DNA of 32,167 bases. Source: a virus. How positions within the stretch are numbered: position 1 is the stretch's first letter; each line of letters begins with the position of its first letter. Under the pieces are notes generated by a model. That model made no database searches, was not told the DNA's origin, and saw nothing but the letters and a program-made list of their open reading frames with translations. Of the stretch, positions 23,881 through 31,232 are shown in pieces. A program made the translations under genes and the position numbers. Where the stretch lies: IMG/VR virus record IMGVR_UViG_3300025137_000159, positions 1 through 32,167 of that record; one strand, 5' to 3'.

Positions 23881-24305
23881 TCAGTGTCTTTGCTGAATGA
23901 ACCTTTAAATTCACCTAATCGATAACCGTAGGATTCAAGAGAATGTCTGCCGTATAACTGCAACGGCATGTTTTTCCAGTTATGTCGCTTGTCTAACTCC
24001 ATCATGTTCGAGTGGTATAGACGTGATAAAAGTAAAGTATCAACGACAACCCCAGGAGATATAAACCAAGGGTAGATTTTGTGAATAACAGGGATATCGT
24101 ACCCAATAACATTATGACCCAAGATACAGTCAGCATCTGCCAATCGTTGTATCCCTCGTACAATAGGTTCTTCATTACCCTGGTCGTTATACGAGATAGT
24201 TTTCTTCGTATCGAAGTCATAGATAGCTAGACAATGAATGGTAGTAACATCAGCTAATAGTCCGTTTGTTTCTAAGTCAAAGATGAGACTCACTTCTTGT
24301 TCCAT
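23781..24305 (-). CDS. DNA polymerase, 3'-5' exonuclease domain (gp5-like N-terminal part)
   Basis: 174 residues. All three proofreading motifs are present: Exo I IFDLETNGL (Asp/Glu), Exo II LGHNVIGYDIPVI, Exo III DYCIQDVHVT (Tyr-x3-Asp). The frame ends six codons after a run of five A (minus strand, 23800-23796) with QKYLNG-stop, whereas the polymerase domain continues in the -1 frame. Six A instead of five would give HFQKIPEWVKLEHQ and one continuous polymerase of about 585 residues. The ATG at 24305 overlaps the end of a small gene. T7 gp5 is one 704-residue chain; a split exonuclease/polymerase would be unusual. Confidence 0.9.
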   Translation of the reverse strand: MEQEVSLIFDLETNGLLADVTTIHCLAIYDFDTKKTISYNDQGNEEPIVRGIQRLADADCILGHNVIGYDIPVIHKIYPWFISPGVVVDTLLLSRLYHSNMMELDKRHNWKNMPLQLYGRHSLESYGYRLGEFKGSFSKDTDWKEWSQSMEDYCIQDVHVTTKLFCHFQKYLNG

Positions 24306-24436
24306 ACATAAGTCTTGTCTACAAATTTTGCACGCTTAATAGCTTCTTCAGTTGGTGGTGTAGGTTTACGTACCAGACGATTACCTGTAAAACCAATAGT
24401 TTCAGAAGTCAGTGGCAGGGTTGAATTCAGATTCAA
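24290..24436 (-). CDS. 48-residue protein between primase-helicase and DNA polymerase
   Basis: Fills the 96-base gap between the two large genes. The frame reads TSETIGFTGNRLVRKPTPPT, then EEAIKRAKFVDKTYVWNKK and a TGA that overlaps the polymerase start by 16 bases. The best start is the TTG at 24436, eight bases after GAGGA, inside the end of the helicase gene; there is no ATG. The basic, helix-forming sequence looks like real protein rather than spacer. Function unknown. Confidence 0.55.
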   Translation of the reverse strand: MNLNSTLPLTSETIGFTGNRLVRKPTPPTEEAIKRAKFVDKTYVWNKK

Positions 24437-25991
24437 TTTCAGATTCCTCAAATTTACAGTTTTCTAAGTTATACTTAAGTGCACAAGCTATTCCAGTCTC
24501 GCCTGAATAGCGATTTTTAAGGACTCTAACTGTCGTAACACCTCCAGCTTGGTCTGATTGTTGGTTGCGTTCAAGTCCAATGACCGAATCGCTGAGCTGA
24601 GCAATAGCAGCAGATCCTCGTAATTGTCCAAGCGTAACTCGTCCTCCTTCTTCATGATTTTTGTCAGTAGTTGTACGTTTTAAATGTGAAACAAGGAATA
24701 GAGCAATACCGGTTCGTTCAACTAAGGAACGTAAGCGTGTCATGGTGATATCAATCATCCGACGTTCATCACCGTCTAGTCCTGACAACAGGATAGAGAG
24801 ATGATCAAGGAAGATAATCTTACAATCAAGACCGCTAGCCATATACTCAATACGATTATAGATAATGTCTGGATCATAAGAACCAAACCCATCAAATAAG
24901 AATAAGTTCCAGTTAGCAATTGTTTTATCAAATGCTTCTGTTAGTTCTTTATGTGTAGGTTCTCCAAGGTGTAAGGATTTACCTACTGAACTAGACATGA
25001 TGCCTAGAGCTGTTTGTCTGTTGGATTCTTCAAGAGCCAAATAACCGACTCGTTCTCCCCTTTGTAATAGAGAACTTGCAATACACCTGCAGAAGCTGGA
25101 CTTGCCGATACCGCTGCCTGAAGTAATTGTGCACAGTGTTCCACGTCGTATGCCATGGAGTTTATTGTTAAGTCCTGCAAAGGGATAGTCATAATCAGAT
25201 GGAGGTGTTGGTGTAGTTACTAGCTCTAATAGACTTTTAGCTTCAATAATGCCGTCAGGTCGATACGCTTTCTTTTCATAGAAAGCTTTATCAATAGCAG
25301 CCCTATCGTTAGCTTGCCATGCGTCTGAGAGGTCCTTATAAGACTCTATACGCGCTATGAATACCTTTCCAGGAGGTAACACACTTGCAGCAGCTTTTGC
25401 CGCATCCTGACCAGGTTCATCATTATCAAACCATAGAATGATCGAATCGTATCCCTGAAGAAATTCATAGTTCTTTTGTACGGCTTTCTTCGCACCTGCT
25501 GCTCCTGTTGGTAGCGAGACAACATCCCATGTTGGTAGTAGTTCCGCATACGTTGCAGCATCAAGCTCTCCCTCAGTAATGACGATTTGCTTACCATGAC
25601 CTTTCCATAGGTGTTGACCAAAGAAAGATCCGTCCGTCTCACCTTCGTAGGAGAAGATCTTATTAGCTGTGCGAATCTTCGCGCCGATAGGTTGGCCATT
25701 TGAGTTGTGATAGTAGAAACGTAGTTGATCTCCATCCCTGTAGATTTTGAATCTTTCACAAGTTTTTTCGGAGATATTTCTTTTTTGCAGCCGTCCGGCT
25801 GATCCTTTATAACTCACGTAAGTGGTTGTCGATTGTGAATAATTTTTCCCGTCTGGTGGTGTCCATGCATGACACACAAAACAATAAGTGTGACCATCTG
25901 TATAGACAGCTTGTCCATCAGATGAGCCACAGTTGTTACATGGATCATGCCGAAGAAACTCAGACGAACCAGTCGATTGGTATGTTTGCAA
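24402..25991 (-). CDS. DNA primase-helicase (gp4-like)
   Basis: 529 residues (T7 gp4 is 566). N-terminal zinc finger: Cys18, Cys21, Cys37, Cys40 (HDPCNNCGSSDG, YCFVCHAW), for primer-site recognition. TOPRIM primase core: IVITEGELDAATYAE (Glu140) and IILWFDNDEPGQDAA (DND 189-191). A linker follows, then the hexameric helicase: Walker A TSGSGIGKSSF (about 291-298), Walker B CKIIFLDHLSIL, and VSHLKR plus GQLRGSAAIAQLSD near the C-terminus. The start is a TTG at 25991, overlapping the endonuclease gene by 32 bases; the zinc finger follows directly, so little can be missing. It unwinds the fork and makes primers for the polymerase encoded downstream. Confidence 0.95.
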   Translation of the reverse strand: MQTYQSTGSSEFLRHDPCNNCGSSDGQAVYTDGHTYCFVCHAWTPPDGKNYSQSTTTYVSYKGSAGRLQKRNISEKTCERFKIYRDGDQLRFYYHNSNGQPIGAKIRTANKIFSYEGETDGSFFGQHLWKGHGKQIVITEGELDAATYAELLPTWDVVSLPTGAAGAKKAVQKNYEFLQGYDSIILWFDNDEPGQDAAKAAASVLPPGKVFIARIESYKDLSDAWQANDRAAIDKAFYEKKAYRPDGIIEAKSLLELVTTPTPPSDYDYPFAGLNNKLHGIRRGTLCTITSGSGIGKSSFCRCIASSLLQRGERVGYLALEESNRQTALGIMSSSVGKSLHLGEPTHKELTEAFDKTIANWNLFLFDGFGSYDPDIIYNRIEYMASGLDCKIIFLDHLSILLSGLDGDERRMIDITMTRLRSLVERTGIALFLVSHLKRTTTDKNHEEGGRVTLGQLRGSAAIAQLSDSVIGLERNQQSDQAGGVTTVRVLKNRYSGETGIACALKYNLENCKFEESEIESEFNPATDF

Positions 25992-26313
25992 AACTAGCCC
26001 AAGGTATATTTAGTTTTTCGCACCATTGTGCATATGTAGTTTTTGATTTCTTGCTAATCTTATTATATGGAGCTTGAAATACCATCCTTAAATCAATTTC
26101 TGGATGTTGCTGTTTGACGGCTTTAATCTTGCGACGATCCTCCGCTTCCCAGTACCCTTTGCACTCAAGATAAACACCATTAGGCAAAAGAAAGTCAGGA
26201 GTATAGTTATGTTGAATCTCATAAGGAACCTTTGTCGATTCATATTCGTACTTCACTCCTAACTCAACCATAAGATCAGCAACTCGTTCTTCAAGTCCTG
26301 ATCGAAAAGCCAT
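25960..26313 (-). CDS. Endonuclease I, Holliday-junction resolvase (gp3-like)
   Basis: 117 residues from the ATG at 26313, which shares one base with the hli stop (TAATG); a TTG at 26319 would add two. Strong similarity in pattern to T7 gp3: AFRSGLEERVADLM, YEYESTKVPYEI, HNYTPDFLLPNGVYLECKGY, WEAEDRRKIKAVKQQHPEID. Catalytic residues of the PD-(D/E)XK type are the Glu of SGLEE, the Asp of TPDFLL and Glu-x-Lys of LECKG. It resolves branched DNA and helps break down host DNA together with the exonuclease. It is followed directly by the primase-helicase, as in T7. Confidence 0.95.
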   Translation of the reverse strand: MAFRSGLEERVADLMVELGVKYEYESTKVPYEIQHNYTPDFLLPNGVYLECKGYWEAEDRRKIKAVKQQHPEIDLRMVFQAPYNKISKKSKTTYAQWCEKLNIPWASFANIPIDWFV

Positions 26314-26504
26314 TACCAAATACCAGGGATTAGCTGACCTGTGATGGCATAAGATCCAATTGCAGCGATAACACCTAGCATTGCAAGGCGTCCATTAAGC
26401 ATCTCTGCACGCTCATTGTGTGATTCGTTCATTTCCATAATCTCCATTAAAGGTTCTGTAGCAAATAAGTTTTGACGATCTCCATCTTCAGTAGTAACTG
26501 TCAT
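26313..26504 (-). CDS. hli: High-light-inducible protein (HLIP)
   Basis: 63 residues with the complete chlorophyll-binding helix: ESHNERAEMLNGRLAMLGVI, then AAIGSYAITGQLIPGIW. The E-x-x-N-G-R-x-A-M motif is the chlorophyll a/b-binding signature. The N-terminus (TTEDGDRQNLFATEPLMEIM) is soluble. HLIPs protect photosystem II by binding chlorophyll and carotenoid and dissipating light energy. Here it is not with psbA but inserted between SSB and endonuclease I, sharing bases with both neighbours (TGATG and TAATG). It is therefore expressed with replication genes rather than with psbA. Confidence 0.97.
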   Translation of the reverse strand: MTVTTEDGDRQNLFATEPLMEIMEMNESHNERAEMLNGRLAMLGVIAAIGSYAITGQLIPGIW

Positions 26505-27070
26505 CAGAAGTCAACCACTTCAGCATCAGTAGAAGGGACTACATTAGGTTCGGCGGCTTTATATCCTTTCGTGTTTCCGAAAAGTTCCGCGACATCTTCG
26601 CTGCTGAGGTTCCCTGAGTCGGTTCCTGCAGCAGAGCTGAGAGACACAACTTGCACACCAACGAGTTTAAGCGAAGTACCATAAGTAACACCATCCTTGA
26701 GAATGTATGGCTTCTGATAGAACGCGACCTTGACCTTTGAGCCAGAGTATAGAGGTGTTGATTCGTCTGTAATTGGAGTTCCTTCAGTGTCAACAATAGG
26801 TGGCTTGGTCTCATCGTTGTATGAGAACTTGACCTTGTATTGTCCATCAGATACCTCCTCCCATGGTTCAGGCTTGAGAGTAGAACGCTTAGGGTTCTTT
26901 AGTTTTGATTCAGCCCACTTAATATTCTCCGCACGATCTACTTCAAGAGCTTCAATCATGGACTCATCGATAACAGTGGACAATGAATAGCCAAATTTAC
27001 TTGGCTTCAGTACAGCTTGGAACCCTTCAAGGACAACAGGCTGTTCAGTTTTGTGGATAGTACGTGGCAT
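26504..27070 (-). CDS. Single-stranded DNA-binding protein (gp2.5-like)
   Basis: 188 residues. The layout matches T7 gp2.5-type SSB: an OB-fold core with GFQAVLKPSKFGYSLSTVID, LYSGSKVKVAFYQKPYILKD and GTSLKLVGVQVVSLSS, and an acidic C-terminal tail ending DAEVVDF. The terminal aromatic residue is typical of gp2.5 and contacts polymerase and helicase. The segment GNTKGYKAAEPNV precedes the tail. Position between RNA polymerase and endonuclease I agrees with T7 (2.5 before 3). It protects ssDNA and aids recombination. It shares one base with each neighbour. Confidence 0.85.
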   Translation of the reverse strand: MPRTIHKTEQPVVLEGFQAVLKPSKFGYSLSTVIDESMIEALEVDRAENIKWAESKLKNPKRSTLKPEPWEEVSDGQYKVKFSYNDETKPPIVDTEGTPITDESTPLYSGSKVKVAFYQKPYILKDGVTYGTSLKLVGVQVVSLSSAAGTDSGNLSSEDVAELFGNTKGYKAAEPNVVPSTDAEVVDF

Positions 27071-27297
27071 TAGTTAGTTTCTAGTGTTGATTTCTCTCCA
27101 GACACACGAATGTGTGCTTGCATAGAAGAGCGTTTATATCTATTGGCGAATACATCTGGCAACCAGTATGTTTCTATCCAATATATTGTGGGGCACAACC
27201 TAATGTGTTCTTCTACTGTGTGATTATGAAATCCAATCTGAATGTAACCATCGTGGGTTACACAATTGAACTCACTCCTGTAGATATACAGTTTCAC
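27070..27297 (-). CDS. Small protein between RNA polymerase and SSB, unknown function
   Basis: 75 residues: MKLYIYRSEFNCVTHDGYIQ, IGFHNHTVEEHIRLCPTIYW, ending RVSGEKSTLETN. The start is a GTG that shares one base with the RNA polymerase stop (TAGTG), and its stop shares one with the SSB start. It is rich in aromatic residues and His. No domain is recognised. The region of T7 between genes 1 and 2.5 carries small host-takeover genes such as gp2, an inhibitor of host RNA polymerase; there is no visible similarity to gp2. Confidence 0.7.
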   Translation of the reverse strand: MKLYIYRSEFNCVTHDGYIQIGFHNHTVEEHIRLCPTIYWIETYWLPDVFANRYKRSSMQAHIRVSGEKSTLETN

Positions 27298-29633
27298 TAA
27301 CAGAAAAAATAAGTTGATTCAATCACTGACTCAGGGCAGAGATCGCCAATGATTGGAGGTTTGGTTTCAGCACCTATCTGGCTTGCCCAAGTTTCAAGGT
27401 AGGAATTCTCAGCGAATAGGTGCATATATGTTTCACGAACAATGGATGAAAGAGTACCCATATCCGTTGCACGACACAGGACAGAATCATGTATTAGTGC
27501 TAGTGGAGCATCGAACCTTAGTGCAGATAGGTGTAGAAGACTTGCATCTAAGGAGTGGATTAAGTTCGGTGCTGTTGCATTCTTGTGATGTAAGAGATCT
27601 ACCTTGTCGCTGTCTTCAGTAGCAATACGAATCTCTACACGGCCAAGTAGCTGAAGCTTGACATTCTCAACCAATTTTTTGTTGAGCTTCTGAGTGACAA
27701 TGAATCCTGATGGTGTTACCCATTCAAGTTCACTGACACCTCGCTTAATAGCTTTAGCTACTTCAGACTCGATCCATTTCATAGCAGCCATAGGACCAGG
27801 GACTACTACAGCCATTGCTGCTCTAACAGCATTAACAGTTTCAGTTAAGTCCTCCTTACTAATCTCTACATTTTTGGATTTTAAAGCTTCACGAATGTAG
27901 CCTCTATTAGAATGTGGTTTAGCGTTATAAGGTACCGTCATAACTACACGTTTGACAGTCTTTCTATCCATGTAAGGTTGAATACTTACAGGACAGTTTG
28001 GTTTAGCTTGCTCGGCAACGATTTGATAGGCGTCTTGTGGCCGATCTGACGGCAAGACGTTGACCAATCTTGCAGTGGACGCATCTCTACAGAGTCCGGC
28101 GAGGATTTGTAACCCGGAACAAGTTGCATCGGTTGCAACTGGCAAAGAAGTATAATCTCGATCACATTTAATTACGCAATGGTAATACTCATCACATGCT
28201 GCTAAGAACTGCCAGGGTTCTTCTGCTGCTTCCCACATAGATATGGTGCTTATTGGGTCTTGAGCGACCGCAGAAATCACCGCATCGTTCTCTTGCACCC
28301 ATTGCATACGTTCATGCATAGGTGCTTTATCAAGACCATAAGTAGTAGCAACTTGAAACGCTAGCCAGTCTTCAGCATCAGGTGTCATGTATGACTCCTC
28401 ACTAAATTTAAGTAATGACTTACCAAAATCAGTATCCTGAGGAGTTAAGAAAGCAGGGATGGGATAAGCACGTCCTCTGTAATCAAAGGACCAAGGAATG
28501 AAGAACTCCTTCTTATCTTTGAATAGCTTTGCTGCTTCCATTGTCATGCGTGTTCTACATGACCTTTTAAATGAAGCTGCATTTGTATTTAATACTTCAG
28601 CAGCTCTTCGTCTGTAGTCTTTACGAGAATCTTTGTTCTCTGCAATATCTACAGGCTTAGGTGGTAGAGGGATTTCTACAATAGGGACAAACTTACCAAT
28701 AGGCATTCCAGCTTGCATCAACGTCTCAGCGACGTCTATTGTGAAAGAATTAATTCGATAGCCTACCTTCTGAATTTTATTCAAGAAGGCATAGGGTGTT
28801 TCTCCCTGTATACGTCCGACACCGCGTCGAACCATGTCGTGACCTCGAATTACCTCATTTAATAGGTAACCTCCTTGACGCGATTCAGACCAATCATTCG
28901 GTTCAATAAGCATGGGATAAGCGATGGGACTGAATAATTCAGCCGTTGCCATTACCTCATCCTTGATCTCAAGAAACTCAGGTGTTGGTATAACAAAAGA
29001 ATTTGTTTTTTTACCTTCACGCTTGAGTTCTTTCATGAACCAACCGCTTGACTCCATGATGCAATCTAGTAACCAACCGCCAAGCTTTACACGATCAGTA
29101 CGATGCCAAGATGACCATTGAGGTACATCATATCTTTGAATCAGCGTGCGAATAATGACAAACTTCTGATGTGTGCCAGTAGTATTATGCCAATAGTTCT
29201 TCTTGATAGTATGTAGCAGTCCAGGGCAATTCTTCTCATAGAACTGCATCTGAGCTTCTTGTTCTACTGCTGTACCAATAGCATCACATACGGTTAGAAG
29301 TAGATTAGCTTTATCTCTATAGCTAAATACCTTATCGAAGGTAATCTTCAGTGCAATTGCAGCACATGCACCAGCTTCTATTGGCTCAAGGTATTGATGT
29401 ATTTCCTTGAATGACTTTCCAATGCATCCTTCACGGATACGCTTTGTGGTGTCTTCAATCCGCTTGGTAACCAGAGGCAGAAGAGTAGAAATACTGCTGC
29501 ACCCATATACGCTAGCGGATGCATATGACTTTGCTTCGAGATCTCTCGTGTTTTTGCGTAGACGCTCAAGCCCGAGTCGGATTGCATCTCTTTCAAATTG
29601 AATTTGCTCATCTATTTGTGCTGGCGTTGCCAA
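27297..29633 (-). CDS. T7-type single-subunit RNA polymerase
   Basis: 778 residues, about 100 fewer than T7 (883), mainly in the N-terminal domain. Palm and fingers motifs are intact: IPWSFDYRGRAYPIPAFLTP, ATDATCSGLQILAGLCRD (catalytic Asp near 502), MDRKTVKRVVMTVPYNA (Arg557, Lys561, Tyr569, spaced exactly as T7 Arg627, Lys631, Tyr639), PNLIHSLDASLLHL and LALIHDSVL (second catalytic Asp near 716). The start is a TTG with GAGGA six bases upstream; no ATG fits better. It transcribes the phage genes downstream of itself. A sigma70-like promoter lies 31 bases upstream, consistent with early expression by host polymerase. Confidence 0.97.
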   Translation of the reverse strand: MATPAQIDEQIQFERDAIRLGLERLRKNTRDLEAKSYASASVYGCSSISTLLPLVTKRIEDTTKRIREGCIGKSFKEIHQYLEPIEAGACAAIALKITFDKVFSYRDKANLLLTVCDAIGTAVEQEAQMQFYEKNCPGLLHTIKKNYWHNTTGTHQKFVIIRTLIQRYDVPQWSSWHRTDRVKLGGWLLDCIMESSGWFMKELKREGKKTNSFVIPTPEFLEIKDEVMATAELFSPIAYPMLIEPNDWSESRQGGYLLNEVIRGHDMVRRGVGRIQGETPYAFLNKIQKVGYRINSFTIDVAETLMQAGMPIGKFVPIVEIPLPPKPVDIAENKDSRKDYRRRAAEVLNTNAASFKRSCRTRMTMEAAKLFKDKKEFFIPWSFDYRGRAYPIPAFLTPQDTDFGKSLLKFSEESYMTPDAEDWLAFQVATTYGLDKAPMHERMQWVQENDAVISAVAQDPISTISMWEAAEEPWQFLAACDEYYHCVIKCDRDYTSLPVATDATCSGLQILAGLCRDASTARLVNVLPSDRPQDAYQIVAEQAKPNCPVSIQPYMDRKTVKRVVMTVPYNAKPHSNRGYIREALKSKNVEISKEDLTETVNAVRAAMAVVVPGPMAAMKWIESEVAKAIKRGVSELEWVTPSGFIVTQKLNKKLVENVKLQLLGRVEIRIATEDSDKVDLLHHKNATAPNLIHSLDASLLHLSALRFDAPLALIHDSVLCRATDMGTLSSIVRETYMHLFAENSYLETWASQIGAETKPPIIGDLCPESVIESTYFFC

Positions 29634-29663
29634 TGAAATTCCTCGCTAGAACCAGTGAATAGA

Positions 29664-29692
29664 ATCATACCCTAGTGGATATGTGTGTGCAA
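29664..29692 (-). promoter_or_regulatory. Sigma70-like promoter of the RNA polymerase gene
   Basis: On the minus strand TTGCAC (29692-29687), 17 bases, TATGAT (29669-29664), ending 31 bases before the RNA polymerase start. The spacer contains ACATATCCACTAGGG, which with the -10 box repeats the element at the MarR-like gene promoter (18 of 22 bases identical). The -35 box touches the hairpin at 29692-29731. Confidence 0.7.
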
Positions 29693-29731
29693 CTGACGCC
29701 TCAGGCTTTTTTACCTGAGGTATACGTCAGT
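29692..29731. repeat. Interrupted inverted repeat (hairpin) next to attP
   Basis: ACTGACG plus CCTCAGG on one side match CCTGAGG, a 4-base TATA bulge and CGTCAGT on the other: two 7-bp stems, with an 8-base loop containing six T. It lies between the putative attP and the promoter of the RNA polymerase gene. There is no T-run after the stem in either direction, so it is not a canonical terminator. It could stop read-through from int, be a recombination-protein site, or insulate the promoter. Confidence 0.7.
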
Positions 29732-29749
29732 GATTAAGATTCGCCTTGG

Positions 29750-29789
29750 AACCTGAAACTAGCGCGTCTACCAATTCCGCCACATCCGC
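29750..29789 (-). other. Putative attP: 5' half of a leucine tRNA gene
   Basis: Forty bases on the minus strand read as the start of tRNA-Leu: GCGGATG acceptor, T8, the leucine-type D-arm GGCGGAATTGGTAGACGCGC, then TAGTTTCAGGT with anticodon CAG in the loop. After this the bases no longer pair with the anticodon stem and no variable or T-arm follows, so it is a fragment, not a gene. It lies directly downstream of the integrase gene. In phage P-SSP7 a 42-base match to a host leucine tRNA sits in the same place and was proposed as the integration site. The fragment holds the 5' half, whereas many integrating elements use the 3' end. Confidence 0.85.
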
Positions 29790-29872
29790 AGAGGGATTCC
29801 AGCGATGAGACTCACCGTAGAATCGCCGCTATTGCAGCTAGAAAATGGTATCACGCTACCCATTAGTCGCGC

Positions 29873-30769
29873 TCAGATAGCAGCCATCGCTTCCGAGAGT
29901 GCTGAATCTGTAGCTTTTGCATACCGTAATGTTGTTTCGATACGCTTGTGTCCGCACAAAGCCATGATGGATCTGATTGGGACGCCAGCATCAGCGAGCC
30001 ATGTTGCGTAACTGTGTCGAAGCGTGTGGAATACATAACCATCCTCTTTTCCTAAGAGTTTGTTGACCTTTCTAAAGGCTCTTAACAGTTGATCTTTGTC
30101 CCGCCATTCATCGCCAAAAATGCGAACTGTGGCGGACGATTGTGAACAACGAGAGTAAACCATGTCCTTGATCTTGTCATGAATTGGTATGGCTCTCCAA
30201 TTCTTAGGCTTGGTTATTTGAGTAGGGACGCCTCCAACGTGTATCAAGTTACTTACAACATCAATGTCCTGATTCCTTATCCGTAAGATTTCACCCTGTC
30301 GCATACCTGTATAGGCAGCGAATTGAATGATGTCAGATAAGTCATCACGCGTAAATACATCAGTGGACAAATGAGATAGTTGATTAACCTCACTTTTGGT
30401 GTACCAGAATACACGTCCCTCTGATTCCTTACGCCTACGAAACTTAGGAGCTGATTCAATCAACTCATCCATGAGTAGGTGGTTAAGGACAGTCGAGAGT
30501 GCACTGACGATTCGATTGATAGTAGCGTCGGATTTTCCTTCGTCTTCCCACTCAATACACCATTGATTGACAACGGCTGGCTTGATGCGTTGGACAGGGA
30601 AGGATCCTCCCGCGACCCGACTAATGTGCTCGCAATTAATTCGAGCTGTCTTTGATCCATTGCCATGTCTCCATGTGTGGCGAGTTTGGAATGTGTAGTT
30701 CATGGCTTGTTGCCATGTTTTGATCTCATCCATAGATAGTGGATTTGATAAGGTGGACAAGTGACTCAC
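29873..30769 (-). CDS. int: Tyrosine-family site-specific integrase
   Basis: 298 residues. The catalytic set is complete: Arg157 (AAYTGMRQGEILRIR), a Lys in TKPKNWRAIP (about 187-189), His248 and Arg251 (FHTLRHSYATWLADAG), His274 (LCGHKRIETT) and Tyr283 (LRYAKA). Residues ~15-110 form the core-binding SAM-like domain (QAMNYTFQTRHTWRHGNGSK, SALSTVLNHLLMDELIE). It would recombine the attP fragment just downstream with a host leucine tRNA gene. It overlaps the MarR-like gene by 44 bases; an internal Met13 would leave about 8. An intact enzyme next to a matching site suggests a working system, although a temperate life cycle has not been proven for related phages, to my knowledge. Confidence 0.95.
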   Translation of the reverse strand: MSHLSTLSNPLSMDEIKTWQQAMNYTFQTRHTWRHGNGSKTARINCEHISRVAGGSFPVQRIKPAVVNQWCIEWEDEGKSDATINRIVSALSTVLNHLLMDELIESAPKFRRRKESEGRVFWYTKSEVNQLSHLSTDVFTRDDLSDIIQFAAYTGMRQGEILRIRNQDIDVVSNLIHVGGVPTQITKPKNWRAIPIHDKIKDMVYSRCSQSSATVRIFGDEWRDKDQLLRAFRKVNKLLGKEDGYVFHTLRHSYATWLADAGVPIRSIMALCGHKRIETTLRYAKATDSALSEAMAAI

Positions 30770-31088
30770 CCTTGGAAGTTAGTTTCAACAGGTGTCTGCG
30801 TCCGTTACCAGGATCGGTGTACTTCTCAACTAAGCCAAGACCAGCCGATAACTTACCGGGCCGTTGTTTGCCATTAGTTAAAAAATCAATCATCCGTGAA
30901 CAGGATGCAGTCGTGAGATTCTGATCTTCTTCTATAGCCTGTTTATGACAGGGATTGTGTGAGGCTACATACAGAAGAACAGTTACCGCTTGCGCAGGTA
31001 TCTCACGATGCTGAAGACGTAACATCTCCCAAGCGTTGAGTAGATCATTCAGCTTGCTGTCTGTTTCTTCTCTTTTGAGGGGATCCAT
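30726..31088 (-). CDS. MarR-like winged-helix DNA-binding protein
   Basis: 120 residues. The layout is a helical N-terminus (DSKLNDLLNAWEMLRLQHRE), a helix-turn-helix (IPAQAVTVLLYVASHNP, EDQNLTTASCSRMIDFLTNG) and a beta wing (LGLVEKYTDPGNGRRHLLKL, TSKGESLVHLIK), as in MarR/PadR-type regulators. The wing sequence D-P-x-x-x-R-R-x-x-x-L-T-x-K-G is the usual MarR signature. It is the first gene after a sigma70-like promoter and is coupled to int. The element repeated in its own promoter and in that of the RNA polymerase gene is a natural candidate operator. A lysis/lysogeny switch role is inference. Confidence 0.8.
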   Translation of the reverse strand: MDPLKREETDSKLNDLLNAWEMLRLQHREIPAQAVTVLLYVASHNPCHKQAIEEDQNLTTASCSRMIDFLTNGKQRPGKLSAGLGLVEKYTDPGNGRRHLLKLTSKGESLVHLIKSTIYG

Positions 31089-31105
31089 GGTTCAAGCTGA
31101 ACTCC

Positions 31106-31135
31106 ATGATAAGCATACCACAGTGGACATGTAAA
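31106..31135 (-). promoter_or_regulatory. Sigma70-like promoter of the MarR-like/int operon
   Basis: On the minus strand TTTACA (31135-31130), 18 bases, TATCAT (31111-31106); TATGCT at 31117-31112 is an alternative -10. The transcript would start only about 10 bases before the ATG at 31088, so the mRNA would be nearly leaderless. The block 31132-31111 is 18/22 identical to the block at 29684-29663. Confidence 0.6.
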
Positions 31136-31232
31136 GTGCGACGTGAAATCCACACGTCATATCTAGAGATGTCATTGAAGCCAAAATAAAACAAAAGAAG
31201 TTAAGATAGACACAAGTGAAACATCGCAGCGA

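Noticed and set aside
29745-29790. A complete tRNA-Leu gene
   Set aside because: After the anticodon loop the anticodon stem does not pair, and no variable arm, T-arm or acceptor 3' strand follows.
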